A stretch of DNA of 64,000 nt from Ramlibacter pinisoli. Lineage in GTDB: Bacteria; Pseudomonadota; Gammaproteobacteria; Burkholderiales; Burkholderiaceae_C. Location: contig NZ_WSEL01000003.1 of the NCBI RefSeq assembly GCF_009758015.1, forward strand, positions 496,001 through 560,000, given 5' to 3'. The position numbers and the translations under genes are program-made. The notes beneath the pieces are model-generated. The model had not been told where the DNA came from and made no database searches. It worked only from the letters and a program-made list of their open reading frames with translations. Below, in pieces: positions 15,715-25,186 of this stretch (positions are counted from its first letter, which is position 1; every line of letters begins with the position of its first letter).

Positions 15715-18700
15715 TCAGTGGAAGTCGCGGCTGCGGTTGCCCTGCCGGCCCAGCCGCCCCAGCAGCGGCGTCAGGTCCTCCAGCTGCTCCGCCAGCAGGT
15801 GGCAGACCCGCCCGCCGCTGGCCTCGTCGCGTTGCCAGGTGCCGTGCACGGCCAGCAGGCGCGCATGCATCAGCGGCTCGCGCTGGTCTTCCCGGACGCT
15901 TTTCCAGACGATGACGTTGACCGGGCCGGTCTCGTCCTCCAGCGTCACGAAGACCGTGCCGCCGGCGGTGGCCGGCTGCTGGCGCACCGTGACCATGCCG
16001 CAGGCCGACACGCGGCGGCCGTTGGGCAGCCCCGCGAGCTGCTCGGCGTTCAGGAAGCGCCGCCTGGCCAGCCGCTCGCGCAGCAGCGCCAGCGGATGCC
16101 GGCGCAGCGTGAGGCCCATGGCGGCGTAGTCGAACACGATCTCCTCGCCTTCCGGCGCGGCCGGCAGCGCCAGCGGCTCCTCCTGGATCGGGGCCTGTTC
16201 CAGCAGCGCCGGCGCACGGCGGCGCCCGGCCGCCTCCCAGACCTGCTGGCGGCGATGGCCGGCCAGCGACTGCAGCGCGTCGGCCGCGGCCAGCGCCGCC
16301 AGGTCCTGCACGTCCAGCCGGGCCCGCAAGGCCAGGTCCTCGGTGTCGGCGAAGGCGCCCTGCCCGCGCGCGGCCGGGATGCGCCGCGCCGCTTCCTCGC
16401 GCAGGCTGCCCACCAGCCGCAGCCCCAGCCGCACGGCGGGCCGCGCCAGGTCGCCGGCCAGCGTGCAGTCCCAGTCGCTGTGCGACACGTCGGGCTGCAG
16501 CACCTGGATGCCGTGGCGCTGCGCATCCTGGATCAGCTGCGAAGGGCCGTAGAACCCCATGGGCTGCGAATTGAGCATGGCGGCCAGGAAGCAGGCCGGC
16601 TCGTGGCACTTGAGCCAGCTGCTCGAATAGGCCAGCAGCGCGAAGCTGTAGGCATGGCTTTCCGGGAAGCCGTAGTCGCCGAAGCCCTTGACCTGCTCGA
16701 AGATGCGGTGCGCGAACTCCTCGCTGTAGCCGTTGGCCAGCATGCCGCCCTTGAGCCGGGCCTCGAACTTGTCGACCCCGCCCTTGCGCTTCCAGGCCGC
16801 CATGGCGCGCCGCAGGGCATCGGCGTCGGCGGCCGAGAAGCCGGCCGCGATCATGGAGATCTCCATCACCTGCTCCTGGAAGATCGGGATCCCCAGCGTG
16901 CGCTCCAGCGCCTTCTTCAGGCGCGGCTCGCCGGTTTCGCGGCTGGAGCGCTCGTACTGGATGGCCTCGCCCTTGTCGCGCCGCTCGCGGGCCTTGAGGT
17001 AGGGATGGACCATGCCGCCGGTGATGGGGCCGGGCCGCACGATCGCGACCTCGACCACCAGGTCGTAGAACTCCCGGGGCTTCAGGCGCGGCAGCATCGA
17101 CATCTGGGCCCGGCTCTCGATCTGGAACACGCCCACCGTGTCGGCCTTGCGGACCATGGCGTAGGTGGCCTCGTCGCCGTCGGGGATGTCGTAGCGGGTG
17201 AACGGCGCCCCGCGCCGCTGCGTCACCAGGTCGATGCAGCGCCGGATGGCGGTGAGCATGCCCAGCGCCAGCACGTCGACCTTCATCAGGCCCATGTCCT
17301 CCAGGTCGTCCTTGTCCCACTGGATGATGGAGCGGTCCTTCATGCTGGCGTTCTCCACCGGCACCAGCCGCGTGAGGCGCGTCTGCGTGAGCACGAAGCC
17401 GCCCACGTGCTGCGACAGGTGGCGCGGGAAGCCCATGAGCTCCTGCGTGAGCTCCAGCCACAGGCGGGCCTGGTGCTCGGCCAGGGGCACGCCGCAGGCG
17501 GCCGCCATGCCGCGCAGCTTCTCGGTGGCCAGTTGGTCGTCGAACCAGAAATGGTCCTTGGCGAAGGCGTCGATGAGCGGCTCGCCGATGCCCAGCGCCT
17601 TGCCGACGTCGCGGATGGCGCTGCGCGTGCGGTAGCTGATGACCACCGCCGCGATGGCGGCCCGCTCGCGGCCGTACTTGCCGTAGATGTACTGGATGAC
17701 CTCCTCGCGCCGCTCGTGCTCGAAGTCGACGTCGATGTCGGGCGGCTCGTTCCTGCGGCTCTCGCTGATGAAGCGCTCCAGCAGCGGCTGCGACAGCATC
17801 GGGTCCATCGCGGTGATGCCCAGGCAGAAGCACACCGCCGAATTGGCCGCCGAGCCGCGGCCCTGGCACAGGATGCGCCTGGAGTTGGCGAACTCCACGA
17901 TGTCGTGCACCGTGAGGAAGAACATCTCGTAGCGGCACAGCTCGATGAGGGCCAGCTCCTTCTCGACCAGGTCGCGCACGCGCTGCGGGATGCCCGCCGG
18001 ATAGCGCCTGCCGGCGCCCAGGTACGTGAGATGGCGCAGGCCCTCGAGGGGGGTCATGCCGGGCGGCACCGTCTCCAGCGGGTAGTCGTAGCGGATCTCC
18101 TGCAGGTCGAAGCGGCAGCGCCGCTGCACGTCCAGCGTGTGGGCGAGCAGCGGCGCCGGGTACAGCTCGGCCAGGCGCTTGCGCTGGCGCAGGTGGCGCT
18201 CGGCGTTGCCTTGCAGGGCCAGGCCGCAGTCGGCCACCGGCTTGCCCAGGCGCACCGCCGTGATGACGTCCTGCAAGGGCTTGCGCGAGCGGGCGTGCAT
18301 GTGCACGTCGCCGGTGGCGATCAGCGGCACGCCGGTGCGGTCGGCGGCCTCCTCCAGCAGGGCCAGCCAGAGGTCGTCGTCCAGCAGGTGCGGCAGGTTG
18401 ACGGCCAGCCACAGCGACGGGCCGTACAGCCCGCGCAACTGCTGCAGCCGCCTGCACAGCGCCGTCATGTCCAGGTCCCGGCCCGGCACGCGCCGGGGCA
18501 GGAACAGCACCTCGCAGCCTTGCAGCAGGCGCAGGTCGCTGCGGTCCCAGCCCACGTCGTAGGTGCCCTTCGGCGCCTCGATCCGGGCCGCCGTGATGAA
18601 TTCGCACAGGCCGCCCCAGCCCTGCAGGTCGCGGGCGATGGCGACCAGGCGGGCATCGCCGAAATCGAACTCGCTGCCGCACAGCAACTGGAACTTCCGC

Positions 18701-19005
18701 TTGCGCTTTTGCGCCGGGAACGCCTCTTCCAGCCGGTCGATGAAGCCGAAGTAATCCCTCAGCCCCGACCAGGCCCGCACCACGCCGGCCACCGAGCATT
18801 CGTCGGTGAGGGCCAGCGCCTCGTAGCCCAGGTCGTAGGCGCGCCGCACCAGCTCCTGCGGATGCGAGGCACCGCGCTGGAAGCTGAAGTTGCTCAGGCA
18901 GTGCAGTTCCACGTAGCCGGGCAGCACCTGCGGCCCGGTGCCCAGGATGGGCGGCAGGTGTTCCTCGTCGAGCACCGGCCGGGGCTTGACCTGGCTCTCA
19001 GGCAT
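15715..19005 (-). CDS. dnaE2: Error-prone DNA polymerase III alpha-like subunit DnaE2 (ImuC)
   Basis: Translesion DNA polymerase of the SOS mutasome, about 1096 residues. An N-terminal PHP domain (LHCLSNFSFQRGASHPQELV) is followed by the polymerase core with catalytic aspartates in PDIDVDFEH near residue 420, then helix-hairpin-helix and OB-fold regions (SACGMVTVRQQPATAGGTVFVTLEDETG). I start it at the ATG at 19005 (MPESQVK), which overlaps the imuB stop by 8 bases and has AGGGG just upstream. Together with ImuA and ImuB it carries out DNA-damage-induced mutagenesis. Confidence 0.95.
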   Translation of the reverse strand: MPESQVKPRPVLDEEHLPPILGTGPQVLPGYVELHCLSNFSFQRGASHPQELVRRAYDLGYEALALTDECSVAGVVRAWSGLRDYFGFIDRLEEAFPAQKRKRKFQLLCGSEFDFGDARLVAIARDLQGWGGLCEFITAARIEAPKGTYDVGWDRSDLRLLQGCEVLFLPRRVPGRDLDMTALCRRLQQLRGLYGPSLWLAVNLPHLLDDDLWLALLEEAADRTGVPLIATGDVHMHARSRKPLQDVITAVRLGKPVADCGLALQGNAERHLRQRKRLAELYPAPLLAHTLDVQRRCRFDLQEIRYDYPLETVPPGMTPLEGLRHLTYLGAGRRYPAGIPQRVRDLVEKELALIELCRYEMFFLTVHDIVEFANSRRILCQGRGSAANSAVCFCLGITAMDPMLSQPLLERFISESRRNEPPDIDVDFEHERREEVIQYIYGKYGRERAAIAAVVISYRTRSAIRDVGKALGIGEPLIDAFAKDHFWFDDQLATEKLRGMAAACGVPLAEHQARLWLELTQELMGFPRHLSQHVGGFVLTQTRLTRLVPVENASMKDRSIIQWDKDDLEDMGLMKVDVLALGMLTAIRRCIDLVTQRRGAPFTRYDIPDGDEATYAMVRKADTVGVFQIESRAQMSMLPRLKPREFYDLVVEVAIVRPGPITGGMVHPYLKARERRDKGEAIQYERSSRETGEPRLKKALERTLGIPIFQEQVMEISMIAAGFSAADADALRRAMAAWKRKGGVDKFEARLKGGMLANGYSEEFAHRIFEQVKGFGDYGFPESHAYSFALLAYSSSWLKCHEPACFLAAMLNSQPMGFYGPSQLIQDAQRHGIQVLQPDVSHSDWDCTLAGDLARPAVRLGLRLVGSLREEAARRIPAARGQGAFADTEDLALRARLDVQDLAALAAADALQSLAGHRRQQVWEAAGRRRAPALLEQAPIQEEPLALPAAPEGEEIVFDYAAMGLTLRRHPLALLRERLARRRFLNAEQLAGLPNGRRVSACGMVTVRQQPATAGGTVFVTLEDETGPVNVIVWKSVREDQREPLMHARLLAVHGTWQRDEASGGRVCHLLAEQLEDLTPLLGRLGRQGNRSRDFH

Positions 19006-20284
19006 ACAGCCCCTGCAGGTACCAGGCGAACTGGCGCGCCTGGGCCAGGTCCTCGGCCAGGTGGCAGGGCCGCTCGCGAAAGATCCAGACCAGGCCGGAG
19101 CGCGGGCTGCGCGCCACGAAGTAGTCGCGCAGGGTGGGGCCGGCGCCGTCCCACCAGGCCGTCTCGACCCGGTACAGGCGCGCCAGCCGGCGCAGCGGGC
19201 CGCCGAAGCACGGCGTCTCGCCCTGCATGCGCAGGCGCAGCGGCTGCGGCAGGACCCAGGACGGATAGAGCGCGTCGGGCTCCTCCACCGGCGCACTGCT
19301 GCCCTCGCGGGCCGGCTTCCAGGCCTGCTTGCATTCGGGCCGGTGGTCGGCCTGCGGCACCGGCACCACCACGTTCTCCTCGCCCAGGCGCACCGACAGG
19401 CGTTCGACCAGCTGGTGCAGCTTCTCGCCCTGCCCCTGCTCCTGCGGCAGCAGGCTGGTGGTGGCCCCCGCCCAGGGCACCGTCTCGAGCGAGCGCAGCC
19501 GCAGGTGGTTGGCGGGGGCCGCCAGGGTGGCGCGCTCCAGGTGCTCGCGCACCAGCCGGCGCAGGTGGGCCATGTCCTGGGTGGGCTGGGCGGTGCGCAC
19601 CTGCAGCTGTTCCCGGGGCGGCAGCTTCACGCCGTTCAGGCGCCGCAGGTCCAGCGTCCATTCGAGTTCCAGCGCCAGCACGCCGCGGTTGCGCGCCTGC
19701 AGCCAGACCTGCAGGCGGGCCAGCAGCTGTTCGGCGCCGAGCAGCAACTCGGGGGCCGTGCTGGCCAGCGCGGCGAGTTCGGCGTTGAGGTCGAACGCCT
19801 CGGGCAGCACCTGCCAGGGATAGGTTTCCGGCCGTTCCCCGAAGGCCGAATCCAGGGCCGCCAGCAGGTCCGCGCCGAACCGGCGCGACAGGCCGCCGCG
19901 CGGCATCGCCCGCACCTGCCCCCAGGTGCGGGTGCCGGTGCGTTCGAGCAGGGCCACGTGCGGCAGGGCGGCACCGAGCAGCTCCAGCGGCAGGTCGTCG
20001 GGCAGCGCGGCCGGCCTGGCGATGCCACGCTGCTTGCAGCGCAGCAGCGCCAGGGCCACCAGGGACGTGGATGCCGCGGCCCACGGCACCTCGCCCAGGT
20101 CGGGGTGCGAACGCAGCAACAGGTGCAGCAGGGCCTGGCGGCCGCCGAACAGCCTCAGGCTGCCGGACACCTCGAGCAGCACGGCCTCGTCGACGTGGGT
20201 GACGCGCGGCGTGAACCGCAACGCCCACCAGGTCCAGGGCTGGCGGTCCTGCTCACGGAAGGGACACAAGGCGATCCAGAACAT
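18998..20284 (-). CDS. imuB: Y-family DNA polymerase-like protein ImuB
   Basis: A 428-residue Y-family polymerase relative that in characterised systems is catalytically inactive and bridges DnaE2 to the beta clamp. The N-terminal palm/fingers remnant (LRFTPRVTHVDEAVLLEVSGSLRLFGG) and little-finger region are visible. The acidic catalytic residues of true Y-family enzymes are not evident in that segment. It starts at an ATG with GGAG 5 bases upstream, overlaps imuA by 32 bases and dnaE2 by 8. Confidence 0.92.
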   Translation of the reverse strand: MFWIALCPFREQDRQPWTWWALRFTPRVTHVDEAVLLEVSGSLRLFGGRQALLHLLLRSHPDLGEVPWAAASTSLVALALLRCKQRGIARPAALPDDLPLELLGAALPHVALLERTGTRTWGQVRAMPRGGLSRRFGADLLAALDSAFGERPETYPWQVLPEAFDLNAELAALASTAPELLLGAEQLLARLQVWLQARNRGVLALELEWTLDLRRLNGVKLPPREQLQVRTAQPTQDMAHLRRLVREHLERATLAAPANHLRLRSLETVPWAGATTSLLPQEQGQGEKLHQLVERLSVRLGEENVVVPVPQADHRPECKQAWKPAREGSSAPVEEPDALYPSWVLPQPLRLRMQGETPCFGGPLRRLARLYRVETAWWDGAGPTLRDYFVARSPRSGLVWIFRERPCHLAEDLAQARQFAWYLQGLYA

Positions 20285-20972
20285 GCGATCTCCTGGGTTC
20301 GGGGGTGGCGGGGACCTCGACCGGCGTGCGCCGGCGCGAGGCCAGCAGGGCCTGCAGGCGTGCCGGCACCGCGGGCAGGTGCAGCGGTTCGTCGAGCGGC
20401 GGGCCGCGCCGCTTGACGATGTGCACCTCCATCTCCTGGCTGCCCTGCAGCAGCAGCCGCAAGGGCGCCGGACTGGCGTGCAGCCGCGCCTGCACGCCGC
20501 GCAGCACGAACAGCAGCTTGCCGTGCTGGCGCGCAGCCAGGTGCAGCCGGCGCAACTCGGGCGTGCGCACCTGCGGCAGCCAGGCCAGCACGGCCTGGAC
20601 GTCGGTGCAGCGCAGCGACTGCTCGGCCGACCAGAGGCGGGCCGCGGCCGGCTCGGCGCGGATCCAGAGCAGGCGGTCGGCCGGCAGGCCCTGCGCCGCC
20701 AGGGCCGGGCCGAAGGGATGGAACGGAGGGCCGACCAGCACGACCGGCCCCTGCCGGTCGGCCACCCGGGCGGCCAGCACCGGCAGCAACAGCTGCCAGG
20801 CATGGGCCTCGGGCCTCTCCTGCAGCAACTCGACCAGGCAGCCCAGCGGCCAGCCGCCACCGGGCAGCTGGGCGTCGAGGGCCGCATGCCCGCTGGGCAG
20901 CACGGCCTCCTCGCGCGCCAGGTCGGTGACGCGCCAGACGTGCGGGATGGCGAGGACTGCAGCGGGCTGCAT
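20253..20972 (-). CDS. imuA: ImuA, translesion synthesis accessory protein (RecA/SulA-like)
   Basis: A 239-residue member of the ImuA family, first gene of the imuA-imuB-dnaE2 operon. The RecA-like start region LPSGHAALDAQLPGGGWPLGCLVELLQE is conserved but without a classical Walker A lysine, as in other ImuA proteins. The ribosome-binding site is poor. A near-consensus LexA box lies 37 bases upstream of the start, so the operon is very probably SOS-induced. Confidence 0.92.
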   Translation of the reverse strand: MQPAAVLAIPHVWRVTDLAREEAVLPSGHAALDAQLPGGGWPLGCLVELLQERPEAHAWQLLLPVLAARVADRQGPVVLVGPPFHPFGPALAAQGLPADRLLWIRAEPAAARLWSAEQSLRCTDVQAVLAWLPQVRTPELRRLHLAARQHGKLLFVLRGVQARLHASPAPLRLLLQGSQEMEVHIVKRRGPPLDEPLHLPAVPARLQALLASRRRTPVEVPATPEPRRSHVLDRLVSLP

Positions 20973-21008
20973 GGAGGGGGGTGGTGAGGGAAAGCGGGAG
21001 CCGGAATC

Positions 21009-21028
21009 TACTGTTCATTTATACAGTA
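21009..21028. promoter_or_regulatory. LexA (SOS) box
   Basis: TACTGTTCATTTATACAGTA: a CTGT-N8-ACAG core with symmetric TA flanks, matching the gammaproteobacterial/betaproteobacterial LexA consensus. It lies between divergent imuA and the ABC exporter gene. A TATAAA on the minus strand within the box could be the imuA -10 element, so LexA would block it directly. Confidence 0.85.
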
Positions 21029-21085
21029 AACTGCCGCCATCGATTGTGCGAATTCGCCACTGCCGGCCCTGCCTTCGCAAGGCCT

Positions 21086-22954
21086 GTGGCATCCTTGCGC
21101 CCCTTGTTCCGCCGCTTCGAAGCCCTCCTCCACCCCTACCCCGCCGCCGAACCGGCCCTGCCGCCGAAGCGCTTCGTCGCGTTCGTCTGGGCCTGCACCG
21201 AGGGCCTGCGCGGCTACATCGGCTGGCTCGCGTTGCTGTCGGCCAGTGTGTCGGCCTACGAAGCCCTGCTGTTCTCCATGCTGGGCCAGATCGTCGACTG
21301 GCTCGGCCGCGTCCAGCCGGCCAGCCTGTGGCAGGCGCACGGCCCGATGCTCCGGCTGCTGGCGGGCGTGCTGCTGGCCAGCATCGTGCTGATCGCGATG
21401 CAGACCATCGTCAAGCACCAGACGCTGGCCATCAACTTCCCGCTGCGGCTGCGCTGGAACTTCCACCGGCTCATGCTCGGCCAGAGCATGGCGTTCTACG
21501 CCGACGAGTTCGCCGGCCGCGTCACCACCAAGGTGATGCAGACCGCGCTGGCGGTGCGCGAGATGGTGTTCACCACCACCGAGGTGATCATCGGCATCGG
21601 CGTCTACTTCATCTCGCTGGTGCTGCTGGCCGGCGGCTTCGACCCCCGGCTGATGCTGCCCTTCCTGGGCTGGCTGGCCTGCTACGCGGTCTCGGTCTGG
21701 TACTTCGTGCCGCGCCTGGGGCGCATCGGCAAGAAGCAGGCCGATGCACGCGCCATGATGACGGGGCGCATCACCGACGCCTACACCAACATCCCCACCG
21801 TCAAGCTGTTCTCGCACACCCACCGCGAGGCCGGCTTCGCGCGCGAGGCGATGCAGGAGTTCCAGGCCACCGGCTACCGCCAGATGCGGCTGGTGAGCGC
21901 CTTCGAGATCGTCAACCACGCGCTGGTGGTCGGGCTGATCCTGGCGGTGACCGGCTACTCGCTGCAGCTGTGGTCGCAGGGCGAGGTGGGACCCGGTGCC
22001 GTGGCCGCCGTGACGGCGATGGCTCTGCGCATCAGCGGCATGTCGCACTGGATCATGTGGGAGATGGCCTCGCTGTTCGAGAACGTCGGCACCGTGCAGG
22101 ACGGCATCGGCACCCTCACCCGGCCGCGCGCCGTGGTCGACGCACCCCAGGCCCGGCCGCTGGAAGTGCCGCGCGGCGAGGTCCGCTTCGAGGACGTGCG
22201 GTTCGGCTACGGCAAGCCCACCCCGGTCATCGACGCCTTCGACCTGGTGGTGCGGCCGGGCGAGCGCATCGGGCTGATCGGCCGCTCGGGCGCCGGCAAG
22301 TCGACGCTGGTCAACCTGCTGCTGCGCTTCTACGACCTGGACGGTGGCCGCATCGTCATCGACGGCCAGGACATCGCGGCCGTCACGCAGGACAGCCTGC
22401 GCGCCCACATCGGCCTGGTGACGCAGGACACCTCGCTGCTGCATCGCTCGGTGCGCGACAACATCCTGTACGGCCGGCCCGGCGCCAGCGAGGCCGAGAT
22501 GGAACTGGCCGCGCGCCGCGCCCACGCGCACGAGTTCATCGTGCACCTCAGCGATCCCCACGGCCGCCAGGGCTTCGATGCCCATGTCGGTGAGCGCGGG
22601 GTGAAGCTCTCGGGCGGCCAGCGGCAGCGGGTGGCAATCGCGCGCGTGATGCTCAAGGACGCGCCCATCCTGCTGCTCGACGAGGCCACCAGCGCGCTCG
22701 ACTCCGAAGTGGAGGCGGCCATCCAGGCCAGCCTGGACGAACTGATGCAGGGCAAGACCGTGATCGCCATCGCCCACCGGCTGTCGACCATCGCGGCGAT
22801 GGACCGGCTGGTGGTGATGGACCAGGGCCGCATCGTCGAGGAAGGCGACCACCGCAGCCTGCTGGCGCTGGGCGGGCTGTATGCCCGGCTGTGGGCGCAC
22901 CAGAGCGGCGGCTTCCTGGGCGAGTCGGACGTCGAGGTCGATGCCTACGCCTAG
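21086..22954 (+). CDS. ABC transporter with fused permease and ATPase domains (MsbA/multidrug exporter type)
   Basis: Half-transporter of about 622 residues with a six-helix exporter membrane domain, then an ATPase domain with Walker [10 protein letters not shown], signature [11 protein letters not shown], Walker [13 protein letters not shown] and the switch histidine in IAHRLSTI. The start is uncertain: GTG at 21086 or TTG at 21095 fit the family N-terminus ([16 protein letters not shown]), whereas an ATG-type start at 20981 would cross the LexA box. Exporters of this kind move lipids, peptides or drugs; the substrate is unknown. It shares the divergent region with imuA, so SOS influence is possible. 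Its end overlaps the next gene by 14 bases. Confidence 0.88.
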   Translation: MASLRPLFRRFEALLHPYPAAEPALPPKRFVAFVWACTEGLRGYIGWLALLSASVSAYEALLFSMLGQIVDWLGRVQPASLWQAHGPMLRLLAGVLLASIVLIAMQTIVKHQTLAINFPLRLRWNFHRLMLGQSMAFYADEFAGRVTTKVMQTALAVREMVFTTTEVIIGIGVYFISLVLLAGGFDPRLMLPFLGWLACYAVSVWYFVPRLGRIGKKQADARAMMTGRITDAYTNIPTVKLFSHTHREAGFAREAMQEFQATGYRQMRLVSAFEIVNHALVVGLILAVTGYSLQLWSQGEVGPGAVAAVTAMALRISGMSHWIMWEMASLFENVGTVQDGIGTLTRPRAVVDAPQARPLEVPRGEVRFEDVRFGYGKPTPVIDAFDLVVRPGERIGLIGRSGAGKSTLVNLLLRFYDLDGGRIVIDGQDIAAVTQDSLRAHIGLVTQDTSLLHRSVRDNILYGRPGASEAEMELAARRAHAHEFIVHLSDPHGRQGFDAHVGERGVKLSGGQRQRVAIARVMLKDAPILLLDEATSALDSEVEAAIQASLDELMQGKTVIAIAHRLSTIAAMDRLVVMDQGRIVEEGDHRSLLALGGLYARLWAHQSGGFLGESDVEVDAYA

Positions 22955-23513
22955 GGCGCTGGGGCCGCACGATTTCGCTGGCGACGCGGTGGTGGTGGCG
23001 CAGGCGCTGATCGGCGCGACGCTGCTGGTGGATGGCGTGGGCGGCCGCATCGTCGAGACCGAGGCCTACGACCGCGAGGATCCGGCCTCGCACAGCCACA
23101 GCGGCCCGACCGCGCGCAACCAGGCCATGTTCGGCCCGCCCGGACGCGCCTACGTCTACCGCTCGTACGGCATCCACTGGTGCCTGAACTTCGTCTGCCG
23201 GGAGGACGGCCACGGCGCCGGCGTGCTGATCCGCGCCATCGAACCCACCCACGGCCTCGATGCCATGCGCGTGCGGCGGGGCCTGCAGGACGAGCGCCTG
23301 CTGTGCGCCGGCCCCGGGCGGGTCGGCCAGGCCCTGGCCATCGCCCACGGGATGAACGGCCACCGGCTGGACCGTCCGCCCTTCCAGGTGTTCGCCGCCC
23401 CCGACCCGCCGCCGATCGTGGCCGGCCCGCGCATCGGCATCAGCAAGGCCATGGACGTGCCGTGGCGCTTCGGCTGGGTCGGCTCGCGGTATTTGAGCCG
23501 GCCGTTCCGCTGA
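22941..23513 (+). CDS. DNA-3-methyladenine glycosylase (AAG/MPG family)
   Basis: Base-excision repair glycosylase of the mammalian-AAG-like family, 190 residues, removing alkylated or deaminated purines. [19 protein letters not shown] contains the catalytic glutamate, followed by [28 protein letters not shown] and [11 protein letters not shown]. The start ATG overlaps the ABC exporter reading frame by 14 bases, so the two are coupled. Together with imuABC on the other side, this makes a DNA-damage-response neighbourhood. Confidence 0.93.
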   Translation: MPTPRALGPHDFAGDAVVVAQALIGATLLVDGVGGRIVETEAYDREDPASHSHSGPTARNQAMFGPPGRAYVYRSYGIHWCLNFVCREDGHGAGVLIRAIEPTHGLDAMRVRRGLQDERLLCAGPGRVGQALAIAHGMNGHRLDRPPFQVFAAPDPPPIVAGPRIGISKAMDVPWRFGWVGSRYLSRPFR

Positions 23514-23534
23514 TCAGGGCTGTTTCTGGAGGCG

Positions 23535-23740
23535 CGTCATTGCGGGCTTGACCCGCAGATCTCGTCATTGCGGGCTTGACCCGCAGATCTCGTCATTGCG
23601 GGCTTGCCCCGCAATCCATCTCCCGAACGTGGTTCGGGTGCGACCTGGTTCCGGAGATGGATGCCGGGTCAAGCCCGGCATGACGATTCTGGGGGGTGGG
23701 GTCAGCGTGACGTTGTCAGGCCCGAGCCCGGCATGACGAC
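23535..23740. repeat. Extragenic repeat cluster: tandem 28-base units and a long inverted repeat
   Basis: Two exact tandem 28-base units (23535-23562, 23563-23590; both begin CGTCATTGCGGGCTTGACCC) run into a third diverged copy from 23591. That copy, about 33 bases, pairs with an inverted copy near 23653-23686 to form a long hairpin enclosing a smaller CGAACGTGGTTCG stem. A further partial copy lies at about 23719-23740. The region separates two convergent genes and may end transcription from both sides. The CATTGCGGGCTTGACCCG motif resembles interspersed extragenic repeats of related genomes (from general knowledge). Confidence 0.75.
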
Positions 23741-23769
23741 TCTGAAGGTGGTCACCGGATGAGAGGCGA

Positions 23770-24357
23770 CTACCGCCGGCCCCCCTGCGCCGGCAGTTGC
23801 ACCGCCTGCGGGGGCCGCGCGTCGCCCGGATACACGCGCGGCCGGTTGGGTCCGGCGCCCACGACGGGGGCGGGTACCAGTCCGGAATCGGCCAGGCCAT
23901 TGGGTGGCGGACCGGCGGGCGCGCCCGGTGTGGGACCCGCGCCCATCGCCGTCGTCGCCGATTCCTGCAGGCCCGAATCGGTCACCACCACGCCTGGGCG
24001 CATGCTGTCGGGCCGGTCGGGGACCACCACGACGCCATTGCCGAGCGTGGTGTGCGGCAGCCCCATGGCCTTGGCGGTGGCCGCGTCGGTCAGCAGCGGC
24101 GAGCGGCCGGTGGTCGAGGGCCGCTGGAGCTGCCGCCGCGTCTCGTTCAGGCGCGGGCAGCCGGCGTCGTCGCCGAACACCATGTGGCCGCCCGGCCAGC
24201 GCGCATCCACGGCCTCGCGCAGCGGCTGGGTCATGTCGACCGGCGGCACCTGGGCGTTGTAGACCAGGGTGTTGGTGCGGTCGTAGACGGTGTAGCAGGC
24301 CATCGCCGGCACAGCGGCGAAGCAGGCCAGGGCCACGAAGGCGAAGCGGGTGTTCAT
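23770..24357 (-). CDS. Exported protein of unknown function, proline-rich C-terminus
   Basis: A 195-residue protein with a Sec signal peptide (MNTRFAFVALACFAAVPAMA, residues 1-20). The mature part begins CYTVYDRTNTLVYNAQVPPVDM, has a conserved-looking middle (WPGGHMVFGDDAGCPRL) and ends in a glycine/proline-rich tail from about residue 135. I recognise no catalytic motif. The ATG at 24357 has a GGGGAG box. It is probably periplasmic or cell-envelope, and is a single-gene unit. Confidence 0.75.
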   Translation of the reverse strand: MNTRFAFVALACFAAVPAMACYTVYDRTNTLVYNAQVPPVDMTQPLREAVDARWPGGHMVFGDDAGCPRLNETRRQLQRPSTTGRSPLLTDAATAKAMGLPHTTLGNGVVVVPDRPDSMRPGVVVTDSGLQESATTAMGAGPTPGAPAGPPPNGLADSGLVPAPVVGAGPNRPRVYPGDARPPQAVQLPAQGGRR

Positions 24358-24498
24358 GGGGTGCTCCCCGCGGCCGGCGGCCGCCATGGGTGCATGGTCG
24401 GCAGCGCCGGGGTGGCTCAGCGCAGGCGGATAACGGCAGCCGGTGTCAGCCGCCTTCCATGGCGTGTCACGCCACGTTACCGGTGTGGCGGCGCGTGT

Positions 24499-24531
24499 CG
24501 GGTTTCAGCCCGGCGGCAGCGCTGCTGCCGC
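24499..24531 (-). terminator. Tandem hairpins after scoB
   Basis: Eight bases past the scoB stop, GCGGCAGC-agc-GCTGCCGC (minus strand, 24513-24531) forms a perfect 8-bp stem, followed by a second smaller stem CGGG-N6-CCCG (24499-24512). There is no U-run, so it is a plausible but unproven terminator. The rest of 24358-24538 contains only a 15-base palindrome at 24460-24474. Confidence 0.45.
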
Positions 24532-24538
24532 GTCGGCG

Positions 24539-25177
24539 TCACTGGCGCAGCGTGACGCCGGTCTTGGCCTGCACCTGCTCGAACGTGACGCCGGGCGCCA
24601 GCTCGATGAGCTTGAGGCCCTGGGGCGTGACGTCCATCACCGCGAGGTCGGTGATGATGCGGTCGACCACGCCCACGCCGGTGAGCGGCAGGGTGCACTT
24701 GGGCAGGATCTTCAGGTCTTCGCCGCCGTCCTTCTTGCGCGCCACGTGCTCCATCAGCACGATCACGCGCGGCACGCCGGCCACAAGGTCCATCGCGCCG
24801 CCCATCCCCTTGACCATCTTGCCGGGGATCATCCAGTTGGCCAGGTCGCCGTGCTCGCTGACCTGCATGGCGCCCAGGATAGACAGGTTGATCTTGCCGC
24901 CACGGATCATGGCGAAGCTCTCGTGGCTGCCGAAGATGGACGAGCCCTTGATGGTGGTGACGGTCTGCTTGCCGGCGTTGATGAGGTCGGGGTCGACCTC
25001 GGCCTCGGTCGGGAACGGGCCGATGCCCAGCATGCCGTTCTCGGACTGCAGCCACACTTCCTTGTCGCCGGTGAAGTTGGCCACCAGCGTGGGGATGCCG
25101 ATGCCGAGGTTCACGTAGAAGCCGTCCTCGAGTTCCTGGGCCGCGCGCGCGGCCATCTGGTCTTGGGTCCAGGGCAT
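24539..25177 (-). CDS. scoB: 3-oxoacid CoA-transferase subunit B
   Basis: Beta subunit of a succinyl-CoA:3-oxoacid (or 3-oxoadipate) CoA-transferase, 212 residues. The catalytic glutamate lies in [12 protein letters not shown], with the nearby [11 protein letters not shown] and GGAMDLVAG segments. It starts at an ATG preceded by TAAGGAGA, where the A-subunit stop merges with the ribosome-binding site. With subunit A it transfers CoA to acetoacetate-like acids. Whether the partner is acetoacetate or 3-oxoadipate (PcaIJ) cannot be settled by eye; the length and SENGMLG favour the ScoAB type. Confidence 0.9.
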   Translation of the reverse strand: MPWTQDQMAARAAQELEDGFYVNLGIGIPTLVANFTGDKEVWLQSENGMLGIGPFPTEAEVDPDLINAGKQTVTTIKGSSIFGSHESFAMIRGGKINLSILGAMQVSEHGDLANWMIPGKMVKGMGGAMDLVAGVPRVIVLMEHVARKKDGGEDLKILPKCTLPLTGVGVVDRIITDLAVMDVTPQGLKLIELAPGVTFEQVQAKTGVTLRQ

Positions 25178-25186
25178 GGTCTCTCC

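Noticed and set aside
15235..19788. Very long plus-strand open frame (about 1500 codons) opposite dnaE2/imuB
   Set aside because: It is antisense to a well-recognised polymerase gene and consists of biased R/A/G/Q/V-rich composition without any domain; high-GC third positions create such shadows.
23535..23620. CRISPR array from 28-base repeats
   Set aside because: The units are directly adjacent without spacers and form an inverted repeat with later copies, so this is an extragenic repeat cluster.
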